Positions 44,205 to 53,015 of a stretch of DNA of 64,000 bases are shown here, piece by piece. The first letter of the stretch is position 1. Every line of letters starts with the position of its first letter. Below the pieces are notes generated by a model that worked only from the letters and a program-made list of their open reading frames with translations, was not told the DNA's origin and searched no databases. The position numbers and the translations under genes were made by a program. The DNA lies in the NCBI RefSeq assembly GCF_008017455.1, contig NZ_VRTY01000009.1, positions 1 through 64,000 on the forward strand, read 5' to 3'. Source of the DNA: Pontibacter qinzhouensis (GTDB lineage: Bacteria; Bacteroidota; Bacteroidia; Cytophagales; Hymenobacteraceae).

Positions 44205-44240
44205 ATGAGCACCCGGGAGGGGTGCAGCTACAGGGGGCAT
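44200..44240 (+). repeat. Repeat E hairpin, copy 1
   Basis: GGGTCATGA, stem GCACCC (44209-44214), loop GGGAG, stem GGGTGC (44220-44225), then AGCTACAGGGGGCATG. Compare 57873-57914: same flanks and loop type with a different but still perfect stem. Confidence 0.65.
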
Positions 44241-44242
44241 GA

Positions 44243-44280
44243 AAAAGAAAACGCGGACCTTAGAGGCCGCGTTTTCTTTT
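44243..44280 (-). terminator. Bidirectional terminator between DUF6427-like gene and rpiB
   Basis: AAAAGAAAACGCGG (44243-44256) pairs with CCGCGTTTTCTTTT (44267-44280). T-rich on both strands. Confidence 0.88.
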
Positions 44281-44311
44281 AAGCTTAATTTTTAGGCTGT
44301 TGTAGCTTATT

Positions 44312-44749
44312 TTAGCAATTGGTAATCTTGTTTACCCGTGTGGCGTGGCGGCCTCCTTCAAACTCAGTCGAAAGGAAAACGCGCATCATCTCTACTGCTT
44401 CCTCTTCCGATACGAACCGCGACGGGATGCAAAGCACATTGGCGTTGTTGTGGCCACGAGCCAGTTGCGCCAGCTCCGGCTTCCAGCAAAGCGCTGCCCG
44501 TACCTGTTGGTATTTGTTAGCTGTAATGGCCACTCCGTTGCCGCTGCCGCACACTAATATTCCGAAATCAAACTCCTGGTTGGCGACTGCTTTAGAAAGT
44601 GGATGCACAAAATCGGGGTAATCGGAAGACTCTCCGGAGTATGGCCCAAAGTCTTTTAGCTCATGCCCATCTTGCTCCAGCACTTTTATAAGCATGTTTT
44701 TGTAGACAAACCCGGCATGGTCGCCGCCTATTGCAATATTGTAAGCCAT
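44312..44749 (-). CDS. rpiB: Ribose 5-phosphate isomerase B
   Basis: Interconverts ribose 5-phosphate and ribulose 5-phosphate in the pentose phosphate pathway. 145 residues, normal length. GGDHAGFVYKN at the start, the active-site Cys in ILVCGSGNGVAITANK, and HNNANVLCIPSRF are all present. It follows tatC with a 4-bp gap, in the order glyA-tatC-rpiB. Ends at a strong terminator. Confidence 0.95.
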   Translation of the reverse strand: MAYNIAIGGDHAGFVYKNMLIKVLEQDGHELKDFGPYSGESSDYPDFVHPLSKAVANQEFDFGILVCGSGNGVAITANKYQQVRAALCWKPELAQLARGHNNANVLCIPSRFVSEEEAVEMMRVFLSTEFEGGRHATRVNKITNC

Positions 44750-44753
44750 AGTA

Positions 44754-45593
44754 TTAGATGGTATTGTTGTCGTTTAATCGCTTTAAATCTCTTTTACGGA
44801 TAGAGCCCGAAACACTGATACTGATTTCGTATAGTACGAGCAGGGGCATAGCTATCAATAATTGGCTGATGACATCCGGTGGTGTAATGATCGCTGCAAC
44901 TACTAAAATAATGACCATGGAGTGGCGCCGGTACAACTTCATGATCTCTGGCGTGAGCAAGCCTGCCTTGGTAAAGAAATAGACCACTACCGGCAGCTGG
45001 AACATGACCGCACACGACAAACAGAGTGTGGTGAGCGTAGAAATGTATGAAGACAGGTCGAACTCATTCAGGATAGAAGGATCGACCTGGTAGCCCGCCA
45101 GGAAATTGATCGAAATTGGCGACACCACATAATAGCCGAACAAAAGGCCTAAAATGAACAACAGCGACACAAAAAACACGGCCCCTCTGGAGTTTTTCTG
45201 CTCCTGCGGGTAAAGGCCCGGACTCACGAAGCGCCATATCTCCCAAAAAGCATACGGGAAAGCGCAGGCCAGCCCCAGCACCAGCGATACCATAATATGC
45301 ATGGAAAGCTGCCCGCTCATCTGCCGGCTCTGAATCGTGAAGCCGAGGTCTGTGATACAGAGTACTTCAGAACCAATTCTGTTTCCTAAATCGCACATCA
45401 GTTGGTAGCTGAAAAAATCGGGGCGGGAAGGAGCCAGGATGATATCGTGAAACACAAAGCCTTTTGCCAGAAAGGCGATGACCGCAAATACTAAAATGGA
45501 TGAAAACGACCTGATAATGTGCCATCTTAGCTCCTCCAGATGGTCCACAAAGGACATCTCCTGCGTCTCTTCTTCCATATAAGGTTGATTCAT
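44754..45593 (-). CDS. tatC: Twin-arginine translocase subunit TatC
   Basis: Core receptor subunit of the Tat pathway, which moves folded proteins across the inner membrane. 279 residues with six membrane helices. The signal-peptide-binding N terminus is MSFVDHLEELRWHIIRS, and the family segment ACAFPYAFWEIWRFVSPGLYPQEQ is present. An extra periplasmic stretch after helix 1 with four Cys or paired residues (FFSYQLMCDLGNRIGSEVLC) is somewhat longer than in E. coli. tatA is not in the window. It lies between glyA and rpiB, gaps 26 and 4 bp. Confidence 0.94.
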   Translation of the reverse strand: MNQPYMEEETQEMSFVDHLEELRWHIIRSFSSILVFAVIAFLAKGFVFHDIILAPSRPDFFSYQLMCDLGNRIGSEVLCITDLGFTIQSRQMSGQLSMHIMVSLVLGLACAFPYAFWEIWRFVSPGLYPQEQKNSRGAVFFVSLLFILGLLFGYYVVSPISINFLAGYQVDPSILNEFDLSSYISTLTTLCLSCAVMFQLPVVVYFFTKAGLLTPEIMKLYRRHSMVIILVVAAIITPPDVISQLLIAMPLLVLYEISISVSGSIRKRDLKRLNDNNTI

Positions 45594-45619
45594 TTAGTAA
45601 AGTCTTCGGCCTTTATTTA

Positions 45620-46894
45620 TTAGTGAGCGAAGAGCGGATATTTTTCCATCCAGGCATTTACGTCTTTGCGCACCGACTGGATTGTACTTTCGTTCTCATT
45701 ATTTATAAGCACCGTATCGATCAGGTCCACAATGCGCTCCATGTCGTTCTCTTTCAGGCCTCTGGTGGTAATAGCTGCCGTACCCACACGCATACCAGAA
45801 GTTACAAAAGGAGATTTATCGTCGAAAGGAACCATGTTTTTATTGATGGTGATGTCTGCTTTCACGAGCGAGTTTTCGGCAAGTTTACCGGTCAGGCCTT
45901 TAGAGCGCAGGTCGATCAGCATCATGTGGTTATCTGTGCCGCCAGAGATAATATCGTAACCGCGCGACAGGAACGCTTTAGCCATGGCCTGGGCATTTTG
46001 CTGCACCTGCTTCACGTAGTTCAGGTAATCATCGGAGAGGGCCTCGAAGAACGAAACGGCTTTGGCAGCTATTACGTGCTCCAGCGGTCCGCCTTGCGTG
46101 CCAGGGAATACGGCTCCATCCAGCAACGACGACATCATGCGGGTTTCGCCTTTCGGAGTTTTCAGGCCAAATGGGTTTTCAAAGTCTTTGCCCATCATGA
46201 TCATGCCGCCTCTTGGGCCGCGCAATGTTTTGTGGGTAGTGGTGGTTACGATATGGCAGTGCTCAAACGGATCGTTCAGCAAACCACGTGCAATCAGTCC
46301 GGATGGGTGAGAGATATCGGCCAGCAGGAGGGCGCCTACTTCGTCAGCGGCTTCGCGCAGTTTTTTGTAGTCCCACTCACGAGAGTAGGCGGAGGCACCG
46401 CAGATGATCAGCTTTGGCTGCTCGCGGCGAGCGATCTCTACTACTTTGCTGAAATCGATGAGGCCTGTTTCCTGTTCTACGCCATAAAATGTGGGCTTGT
46501 AGATTTTACCAGAGAAGTTTACAGGCGAACCGTGGGTCAGGTGACCGCCATGCGATAGGTCGAAGCCCAGAATTTTATCGCCGGGGTTTAACACGGCCAG
46601 CATAACGGCTGCATTTGCCTGTGCGCCGGAGTGCGGCTGCACGTTAACCCAGGCGGCTCCAAAAAGCTCTTTTGCACGATCTATGGCCAACTGCTCGGCC
46701 TGATCCACTATTTCACAGCCACCATAATAGCGTTTGCCCGGCAGGCCTTCGGCGTACTTGTTTGTCATTTCGCTGCCCATGGCCTGCATGACCTGCTCCG
46801 ATACAAAGTTCTCGGAGGCAATTAATTCGATGCCATGTGTCTGGCGTGCTTTTTCTTTGGCAATTAAATCAAAAATGGCTGTGTCCTTTTGCAT
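45620..46894 (-). CDS. glyA: Serine hydroxymethyltransferase
   Basis: PLP enzyme that converts serine and THF to glycine and 5,10-methylene-THF, feeding MetF. 424 residues. [10 protein letters not shown] at the start, [11 protein letters not shown] and the PLP-lysine segment [14 protein letters not shown] are intact, as is [11 protein letters not shown]. The ATG at 46894 is the true start: a complete promoter lies upstream between 46921 and 46951, which would be inside the longer frame. It heads the glyA-tatC-rpiB run. Confidence 0.97.
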   Translation of the reverse strand: MQKDTAIFDLIAKEKARQTHGIELIASENFVSEQVMQAMGSEMTNKYAEGLPGKRYYGGCEIVDQAEQLAIDRAKELFGAAWVNVQPHSGAQANAAVMLAVLNPGDKILGFDLSHGGHLTHGSPVNFSGKIYKPTFYGVEQETGLIDFSKVVEIARREQPKLIICGASAYSREWDYKKLREAADEVGALLLADISHPSGLIARGLLNDPFEHCHIVTTTTHKTLRGPRGGMIMMGKDFENPFGLKTPKGETRMMSSLLDGAVFPGTQGGPLEHVIAAKAVSFFEALSDDYLNYVKQVQQNAQAMAKAFLSRGYDIISGGTDNHMMLIDLRSKGLTGKLAENSLVKADITINKNMVPFDDKSPFVTSGMRVGTAAITTRGLKENDMERIVDLIDTVLINNENESTIQSVRKDVNAWMEKYPLFAH

Positions 46895-46920
46895 TGCTAC
46901 TTTGGTTGATGTAATCGTTC

Positions 46921-46951
46921 CAAAATTAAGCTTTGCTCCTGAATAAACCAA
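46921..46951 (-). promoter_or_regulatory. Promoter of glyA
   Basis: On the minus strand: TTG (46951-46949), 20-bp spacer, TAATTTTG (46928-46921). Consensus match; leader of about 22 nt. Confidence 0.65.
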
Positions 46952-47055
46952 TGTTTGCAGATTTTAAGTCGCTAATCCTCAAAATTTCAGCCATGTATTT
47001 GCCTGCCAAGGTCCTGCCCAAGCTTTCAGCAACAACTATAGCGGTATTTTCCGGG

Positions 47056-47188
47056 GTTTTAGATGTTTTAGTAGATGCCAGATGCTAAATATTAGACCTT
47101 CATTAGCTTTGAGTTGAAAAACCACTCACTCATTCAAAATTTATTTTCTAATTCAGCCATTTAACAATCAGCAACCAACAATCAACTA
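47056..47188 (+). repeat. Composite repeat block
   Basis: TTTTAGTAGATGCCAGATGC with TAAATATTAGACC (Repeat D), TTAGCTTTGAGTTG, then TAATTCAGCCATTTAAC and AATCAGCAACCAACAATC, ending at Repeat A copy 15. Same order as at 17826-17977 but Repeat C is missing. Confidence 0.6.
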
Positions 47189-47245
47189 AATTATTCTAAT
47201 GAAAATGGCCTTCAGAAGGGATCAAGCGCTTTTTGGTTCAAGGGC
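47189..47245 (+). repeat. Repeat A copy 15
   Basis: AATTATTCTAATGAAAATG, core GCCTTCAGAAGG, end GTTCAAGGGC. The far end faces the adhesin-like gene's 3' end. Confidence 0.83.
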
Positions 47246-47274
47246 TTTGTTTCAGCTAGAATGGCTTTAAAACA

Positions 47275-47307
47275 AAAAACCCGGCACCTTTCGGTTGCCG
47301 GGTTTTT
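47275..47307 (-). terminator. Terminator of the adhesin-like gene
   Basis: AAAAACCCGGCA (47275-47286) pairs perfectly with 47296-47307; T run on the minus strand. 17 nt beyond the stop. Confidence 0.9.
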
Positions 47308-47324
47308 GCAGGAATGTAAGTATG

Positions 47325-49868
47325 TTACTGTTTCACCACTTTGGTGCTGATTACTTTGCCATTCAGTTCTACGGTAAGAACATAGGCCGCATTCTGAAGC
47401 TTATCGTAGTACGGTAGTGCAAACTCATTCTGACCTGCTGTTACCGCTACTTCTCTGAAATAAACCTGCTGGCCTGTCATGCTGGTTAAACGCATAATGG
47501 CTTTACCGCTGGCAGCTGCTTCTACTATTATTTTAGAATCAGGGATAAGTGGGTTAGGGGCTACTGTTACGGCATTGGTGAGAGCACCTTTTGCTTCTAC
47601 GGCTACTACGTTGCTGTAAGCGAAAGTTCCGTCTAAGTCTACTTGTTTCAGTCTGTAATAGAAAGTACCTGCGTTTCTTACCTGGTGCGTAAACTCGTAT
47701 CGGGTAGTAAGGCTGCTGGTTACTACTTTGCTGGCTACTTTACCTAAAGTCGCGAAACCTGCCTCCGGCGAAGTCGACATTTCTACCTCGAAGTGTGAGT
47801 TATCGGTTTCAGAAGCAGTTGCCCATTTGAGCAAGGTAACAGCACCCTGTTGCTCGGCTGTAAAGGATATCAGTTCTACGGGGAGGGGATTTAACACTGT
47901 GAATGTAGTTATACTAGCTGCAGTGCCGCCTAAAGTTGTAACGGTAATTGAACCTGAAGTCGCTTCAATAGGTACTTGGGCACTGATCTGCGTATCGCTA
48001 TTAACAATATAATTAGTCGAAACAGCACCATTAAATGCAACGCTTTGCACGTCAACAAAGTTTGTACCTGTAATGATAATTATATCTCCTAACAACCCTT
48101 CGTCAGGAGTGAATGAAGTAATCGTTGGAACCAGGTATAGCACCGTGAAGGGGTCGCTATCGGCAGTGCCGCCCACGGTTTGAACCGTTACCGGGCCGGT
48201 GGTGGCCCCCTCTGGCACCTGCGCCTGAATCTGCGTCTCGCTGTCCAGGATGTATACGGCCTCAACACCGTTGAACTGCACGCCCTGAACATCAACAAAG
48301 TTTGTGCCCGTGATGGTAACGATATCGCCTATGTAGCCCTCATTCGGATCCACTACGGTAATCGTCGGAGTTAGAACAGTAAAGGTACTACTTGCAGTTG
48401 AATTACCTCCTGTTACAGTAAGCAATATTGGACCTGTAGTAGCTCCAGAAGGGACTGTAACTTGAATTTCAGTATCACTAACTATAGTAAAAACGGAAGC
48501 TGTGGTCCCATTAAAATTAATACTATTTACATTTGTGAAGTTACTCCCAATTATAGTAATTACATCTCCTACATAACCTGAAACAGGATTAAATTGAGTA
48601 ATAATAGGGGCAGGATAAAAACCTGTTCCTGTTAATGAAACTGTATAAGGGTTCTCATTTGAGTCGTTATTACTTATAGAAAATAATGCAGATTTTGAGC
48701 CAGCAGACGTTGGGGTAAAAGTCACGCTGAATGTTGTTGACGCACCTGGTGCTACTGTAGAAGAAGTAGCAGTTTCATTAACAGTAAATTGTGAAGCATT
48801 TACACCTGTCAGCTGCACTTTCGGGCTACCTGTAAGATTTAAAGGTGCAGTACCTATATTCTCAATAGTGAAAACGAATGACTGACTGGTGTTTACATTT
48901 ACGTTATTAAAATTAAAAGGTCCGCCTGTGCTGATTGAACTTGTACCTTGTCGTAAATTTATTTCTGGCTCAATCCCAGAGCCAGAAATATTAATTGTAT
49001 AAGGGTTTTCATCTGCATCATTATTGCTAATAGATAATGTCGCAGTTTTTGACCCAAATGATGTTGGGGTAAACGTTACATTAAAAGTAGTGGATGCTCC
49101 TGGAGCTACTGTCGAAGAAGTAGTTGTTGTATTAACAGTAAATTGTGAAGCATTTGTACCAGATAGCGCTACAATAGGGCTGTCTGTAAGATTTAAGGTC
49201 TGACCGCCTAAGTTCTCAACAGTGAAAGTATATGTTTGGCTAGTATTAGCATTTACACTACCAAAGCTAAATGAGCCGTTCGTACTAATTGAAGCTTCTC
49301 CTTGCTTAATGTTAATTTCAGGCCCTTGAGTTATTCTAAGCGCATCATATAAAAGCCTTTCGTTACCTACTTTATTTGAATAAATAAATCTTATATATCT
49401 AGCACTACTATTTACACTACTCGTAAAACTCCTTTGAGTGGTTATAGCTGGGCCGACATTACTTGACGCGTCTATAGTACTAACTGTTGAATAGCTAACA
49501 CCATCCACTGACTCCCTTACCAAGAATGTACCTGTAAAATTTGCGAATGTACCAGCCGCACGAAGTATAAAGGATACTGTTTTAGATCCTTCAGGAACGC
49601 GTACAGTTATCCAATCACCTACACTATCAAAGTTTGCAGATCCGCCAGTTCCACTGCCCCCTAAATTTGTACTTTGATCTGTCGCTAAACCATTTTGACT
49701 AATTGCTGTAGGAAGATTAGTGTTTGGGAGTGATTGCCATGGTCCGTCATAGCTATAGTCTAAAGTCACCTGCCCATACCCCTGCACGACTACGCAGAGC
49801 AGCAGCACCAGCTGCAGGAACAGCGGGAGAAGAAGGTTTTTAAAAGAGAGAGTAAAGGTTTGTCTCAT
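47325..49868 (-). CDS. Large secreted modular protein with choice-of-anchor D and IPT/TIG repeats and type IX sorting domain
   Basis: 847 residues. A signal peptide (LLLPLFLQLVLLLCVVVQGYG) is followed by a carbohydrate-binding-like domain (about 35-180). Then come two near-identical choice-of-anchor D (ASH-like) domains of about 115 residues (INIKQGEASIS and INLRQGTSSIS), and three IPT/TIG domains of about 75-80 residues (ITQFNPVSGYVGDVITIIGS and relatives). PVELISFTAEQQGAVTLLKW precedes the C-terminal type A sorting domain (VTVAPNPLIPDSKI to KVVKQ). It is probably surface-exposed or released; no enzyme motif. Base composition changes sharply inside the gene, see findings. Confidence 0.87.
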   Translation of the reverse strand: MRQTFTLSFKNLLLPLFLQLVLLLCVVVQGYGQVTLDYSYDGPWQSLPNTNLPTAISQNGLATDQSTNLGGSGTGGSANFDSVGDWITVRVPEGSKTVSFILRAAGTFANFTGTFLVRESVDGVSYSTVSTIDASSNVGPAITTQRSFTSSVNSSARYIRFIYSNKVGNERLLYDALRITQGPEINIKQGEASISTNGSFSFGSVNANTSQTYTFTVENLGGQTLNLTDSPIVALSGTNASQFTVNTTTTSSTVAPGASTTFNVTFTPTSFGSKTATLSISNNDADENPYTINISGSGIEPEINLRQGTSSISTGGPFNFNNVNVNTSQSFVFTIENIGTAPLNLTGSPKVQLTGVNASQFTVNETATSSTVAPGASTTFSVTFTPTSAGSKSALFSISNNDSNENPYTVSLTGTGFYPAPIITQFNPVSGYVGDVITIIGSNFTNVNSINFNGTTASVFTIVSDTEIQVTVPSGATTGPILLTVTGGNSTASSTFTVLTPTITVVDPNEGYIGDIVTITGTNFVDVQGVQFNGVEAVYILDSETQIQAQVPEGATTGPVTVQTVGGTADSDPFTVLYLVPTITSFTPDEGLLGDIIIITGTNFVDVQSVAFNGAVSTNYIVNSDTQISAQVPIEATSGSITVTTLGGTAASITTFTVLNPLPVELISFTAEQQGAVTLLKWATASETDNSHFEVEMSTSPEAGFATLGKVASKVVTSSLTTRYEFTHQVRNAGTFYYRLKQVDLDGTFAYSNVVAVEAKGALTNAVTVAPNPLIPDSKIIVEAAASGKAIMRLTSMTGQQVYFREVAVTAGQNEFALPYYDKLQNAAYVLTVELNGKVISTKVVKQ

Positions 49869-50511
49869 AAAATAAAAGTTAAAAATCTAGTAGTTAGCTT
49901 TGGGGGTTACTCATACAAAACACCCTGATTTTTTATCTCTGCCTGGGTGCAGGCAAGAAACAAAAGCAGGGTTGCCGAAAAAATTACTACTTATTAAGCT
50001 ATTGTTTTCTAGGTAATGGAGCAGGGCAATATCTATGTAATACACTTACGTAGAATTAGTTACAGGCGGTCTATCGTATTCATCCTCATTTTCATCTATC
50101 TGTTAGAATTCGTAAAAATTAGTTTGAACAAAAGCTAATTGTATGCTGTTATCATTAGTTTTTAGCTACTTAACAGACCGGCACTAAAGGTAATGCATTT
50201 TTATATATTAAAAAAACATCTTAACCTATACTTTAATTATTCTAACATTATTTTACAAAATTAGATAAAATGATAGTTCTTTCTATAAATAAACAATAAA
50301 TTAATGTTAAAACTTTAATACCCAAGTTAACAAATCAGTAAATCGATCAGCAAAGTTATCAGAAGCAAATTCGGGAACTCACTTACTATCGGATACCTGA
50401 AAAGTAAAGCAAGCATATTTGCTAACTATCTGATTTATAAGTTGGAAAGAGACTAAATATTAACAAGGAAATTTTGTCGGGTTGGTCAAACCGGCCCAGT
50501 CTTGGCTTCTA
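49869..50511. other. Long AT-rich spacer without a gene
   Basis: About 640 bp, strongly AT-rich, upstream of the adhesin-like gene. I see no credible frame, hairpin or RNA; it may hold the gene's promoter and regulatory sites, but no TTG-N19-TAnnTTTG pair stood out on the minus strand near the start. Confidence 0.4.
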
Positions 50512-50568
50512 AATTATTCGAATGAAAACAGCCTCCAGAAGGTTTTACATCAGAACATTGCCAAGGGT
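50512..50568 (+). repeat. Repeat A copy 16
   Basis: AATTATTCGAATGAAAAC, core GCCTCCAGAAGG, end GCCAAGGGT. The GGGT end faces the phosphoesterase 3' end. Confidence 0.85.
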
Positions 50569-50608
50569 CCCCACCCGATATGTTTTAGCTGAATGTACTT
50601 AGGGCTTA

Positions 50609-51301
50609 TTATTTGCGGCCGTTAAAATAGGGGCGATCTACGTTGAATTGCACGTATAGCTTGTAGGTGTCCAGGTCTAGGGCTACCAGGTTTCCGAGGG
50701 CGGCATTTTTGTAGTAGACACAACCGGCATCGAGGTTCACCTGCAGCTCTTTGTGGGCTATTGTTTTTTTTATAGCATGCAAGGCGGTGGGGGTGTGGCC
50801 ATGCAGCAGGGGTTTATAGGCTAACTTATTCCAGTCTACTTTAAAGTTCCGGATATTCATCATGGCATCCGTGTCGCTAAGAATATCGACGTGCTTAAAA
50901 TCGAAGCCGGCATGCACTAAAAAGTAATCGGGCAGCTCCAGGTAAAAAGGCAAACCACCTAAAAAATTAAAATACCTGTCGGAGAGGTGAGTAATGTCCT
51001 TAAGTCCGAAATTGGCTAGTAGCAGTTCTTTCTCCTCTTGCGGTAGTTTTAAAGCTTTGTCTCCGGTTCGGGCAGCCTGTAGCAACATGTGGTCGTGGTT
51101 GCCGCGGAGGCATTTTACCTGGTAGTGCTGCTTCTGGAGGTGAATAATAAAATCGATGACGCCTTTACTATCTGGGCCTTTGTGTACCAGGTCGCCTAAT
51201 ATATAAAGCTCATCGTCTTTGCGAAGACGAAGCTGTTGGGTAACCATGGCTCTGAGGGTTCGGACACAGCCATGAATATCGGTGAGGGCATAACGGGCCA
51301 T
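50609..51301 (-). CDS. Metallophosphoesterase (PPP-type, atypical second motif)
   Basis: 230 residues. The fold motifs are DIHG (ALTDIHGCVRTL), GDLVHKGPDS, and GNHDHML, plus the late HGHTPT. In PPP phosphatases the second motif is GDxVDRG: here Asp and Arg are replaced by His and Lys, so phosphate binding is altered. Related bacterial proteins act as ApaH-like or protein phosphatases; the substrate cannot be assigned. It is last in a minus-strand row after two small hydrophilic proteins, but the terminator at 51360-51388 probably separates it. Confidence 0.85.
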   Translation of the reverse strand: MARYALTDIHGCVRTLRAMVTQQLRLRKDDELYILGDLVHKGPDSKGVIDFIIHLQKQHYQVKCLRGNHDHMLLQAARTGDKALKLPQEEKELLLANFGLKDITHLSDRYFNFLGGLPFYLELPDYFLVHAGFDFKHVDILSDTDAMMNIRNFKVDWNKLAYKPLLHGHTPTALHAIKKTIAHKELQVNLDAGCVYYKNAALGNLVALDLDTYKLYVQFNVDRPYFNGRK

Positions 51302-51359
51302 AGGGGTTGGTTAGCTCTTGCACTTGTGTATGGCAAGCTGTTGCTGCTGCTCGACATAA

Positions 51360-51388
51360 AAATAGCACCCGCCGGAGCAAGTGCTATT
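51360..51388 (-). terminator. Terminator of the 77-residue protein gene
   Basis: AATAGCAC (51361-51368) pairs with GTGCTATT (51381-51388). T5 follows on the minus strand. 25 nt beyond the stop. Confidence 0.75.
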
Positions 51389-51412
51389 CCTGTTGAAATA
51401 TACTAAAATTTT

Positions 51413-51646
51413 CTAATTATACTTTCCTTTATCAATATCTGGTTTATTCAGATTTCGGTTGGGGTTGTTTGTTTTCACATTCTGTCCTGGCTCATCAATA
51501 TCGTTGGTATATTTATCCTCCAGTTCATCGTGCTGAGAACTGGCTGCATCCGAATCAACAGGTTTTACCCCTGCTTTTGTTTGTCCTGTTCCGCCGGGCT
51601 TTCCTGCGTTCTCGCCGCCGGGCTGTGTATGCTTATAAGATGGCAT
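51413..51646 (-). CDS. Small hydrophilic disordered protein
   Basis: 77 residues, almost without hydrophobic amino acids; rich in Gly, Asn, Asp, Lys and Pro (PGGENAGKPGGTGQTKAG; NPNRNLNKPDIDKGKYN). It has no signal peptide and no recognised domain. Such proteins are often stress-induced in Bacteroidota, which is an inference. It is the third gene in a run after the SDR and the 104-residue protein, with a gap of about 100 bp. Codon use agrees with neighbours. Confidence 0.65.
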   Translation of the reverse strand: MPSYKHTQPGGENAGKPGGTGQTKAGVKPVDSDAASSQHDELEDKYTNDIDEPGQNVKTNNPNRNLNKPDIDKGKYN

Positions 51647-51744
51647 AACGTCCTCCTTCTTTTTTAGTTAAACAAAGGCCCTGTCACAATTTTCAGAATT
51701 CTGCAACAGCACCCATACAAAAATTAATACCTGGCACTCGTTCT

Positions 51745-52059
51745 TTAAGATCCTCTGCCTTCGTCTTCTGTCCGCATGTTATCTTTTGGCGGAATACCGT
51801 CATCAGAAAAATCATTAACGCCTATGGCAGATGGTCCGTTACCTGCGGTATCGGAGCCATAACCTTCTTTGCCATCGCGGTTGCCAAAGCCACCACGCTG
51901 ATGTTCGTTTTTAGGCGCATCGGCATTCGGTATAATATGCCCGGCTGCCATTTCCTGATCTGATGTATCGTCTTCTATGACACGTACCGGCCGGTCGTGT
52001 GGTGCTTTACCACCATGCTGCTGGCCCTGTTGTGCGTTCTGTTCTTTATCTTGTTCCAT
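51745..52059 (-). CDS. Small hydrophilic disordered protein
   Basis: 104 residues, rich in Gly, Asp, Gln and Asn (EQDKEQNAQQGQQHGGKAPH; NEHQRGGFGNRDGKEGYGSD). It is similar in character, not clearly in sequence, to the next gene downstream. No domain or signal peptide. Placed 86 bp after the SDR gene on the same strand, suggesting one general-stress unit. Confidence 0.65.
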   Translation of the reverse strand: MEQDKEQNAQQGQQHGGKAPHDRPVRVIEDDTSDQEMAAGHIIPNADAPKNEHQRGGFGNRDGKEGYGSDTAGNGPSAIGVNDFSDDGIPPKDNMRTEDEGRGS

Positions 52060-52145
52060 AGTAGTTAGGTTTTAGGACTGGCACCTACAATAGGTAACAG
52101 CCATACAGGGTTTTACTCCTTTTCGGGGCCTATGGTTTAATCTTT

Positions 52146-53015
52146 TTAAGAACCTATAAGCTCGCCACCGTTCACATGAATTACCTGCCCGGTTACATAA
52201 GAACCATCTTCGGAGGCCAGAAAAACGTAGGCTGGTGCTACCTCAGATGGCTGCCCCACACGCCCCATCGGCTGATCTTTGCCGAATTCCTTTACTTTTT
52301 CGGCATCAAAAGAAGCAGGTATAAGCGGAGTCCAGATCGGGCCTGGTGCTACGGCATTTACGCGTATGTTTTTTTCGGCCAGATTAGAGGAGAGGGAGCG
52401 GGTAAAAGAGGTAATGGCTCCTTTGGTAGAGGCGTAGTCCATGAGGTGGCTGCTGCCGCGGTAGGAGGTAATAGAAGTGGAGTTTACGATGGCTGCACCT
52501 TCTTTCATATGCTCCAAAGCAGCTTTGGTCATGTAGAACATCGAGAAGATGTTGGTCTGGAATGTGCGCCTCAGTTGCTCATCTGAAATATCGCGCAGGT
52601 CGGTCTGCTCGTGCTGCTCGGCGGCGTTGTTCACCAGCACATCCAGCTTTCCGAACTCTTTTACCACCTGCTCCACGGTTTTCTTGCAAAAGTCCTCTTC
52701 GCCTATGTCTCCTGCTATAATGGTGCATTTGCGGCCTTCTTTTTCTACCAGCTTTTTGGTGTCCTTGGCATCTTTGTCTTCGTTGAGGTACACGATGGCA
52801 ACATCGGCTCCTTCGCGGGCAAAGTGCACGGCTACGGCCCGGCCAATGCCACTGTCGCCGCCTGTTATGAGGGCTACTTTGTCTTTTAACTTATCGCTGC
52901 CTTTATACGTTTTCCGGATGTACTCCGGCTTTGGTGTCATTTTATGTTCTTTGCCAGGTTGCACATCCTGCTCCTGTGCCGGAACTGATTTTGGTTTTTT
53001 ATCCATTGCTTTCAT
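52146..53015 (-). CDS. Short-chain dehydrogenase/reductase, general-stress type
   Basis: 289 residues. An N-terminal polar extension of about 45 (KPKSVPAQEQDVQPGKEHKM) precedes the Rossmann core: ALITGGDSGIGRAVAVHFA (NAD(P) binding), VNNAAEQ (NNAG-type), the catalytic Ser in STSITSYRGS, and Tyr/Lys in YASTKGA. This matches the YhdF/YhxC/GsiB-neighbour type of glucose- and salt-stress SDRs. The substrate is unknown. It heads a minus-strand group with two hydrophilic proteins. Confidence 0.9.
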   Translation of the reverse strand: MKAMDKKPKSVPAQEQDVQPGKEHKMTPKPEYIRKTYKGSDKLKDKVALITGGDSGIGRAVAVHFAREGADVAIVYLNEDKDAKDTKKLVEKEGRKCTIIAGDIGEEDFCKKTVEQVVKEFGKLDVLVNNAAEQHEQTDLRDISDEQLRRTFQTNIFSMFYMTKAALEHMKEGAAIVNSTSITSYRGSSHLMDYASTKGAITSFTRSLSSNLAEKNIRVNAVAPGPIWTPLIPASFDAEKVKEFGKDQPMGRVGQPSEVAPAYVFLASEDGSYVTGQVIHVNGGELIGS

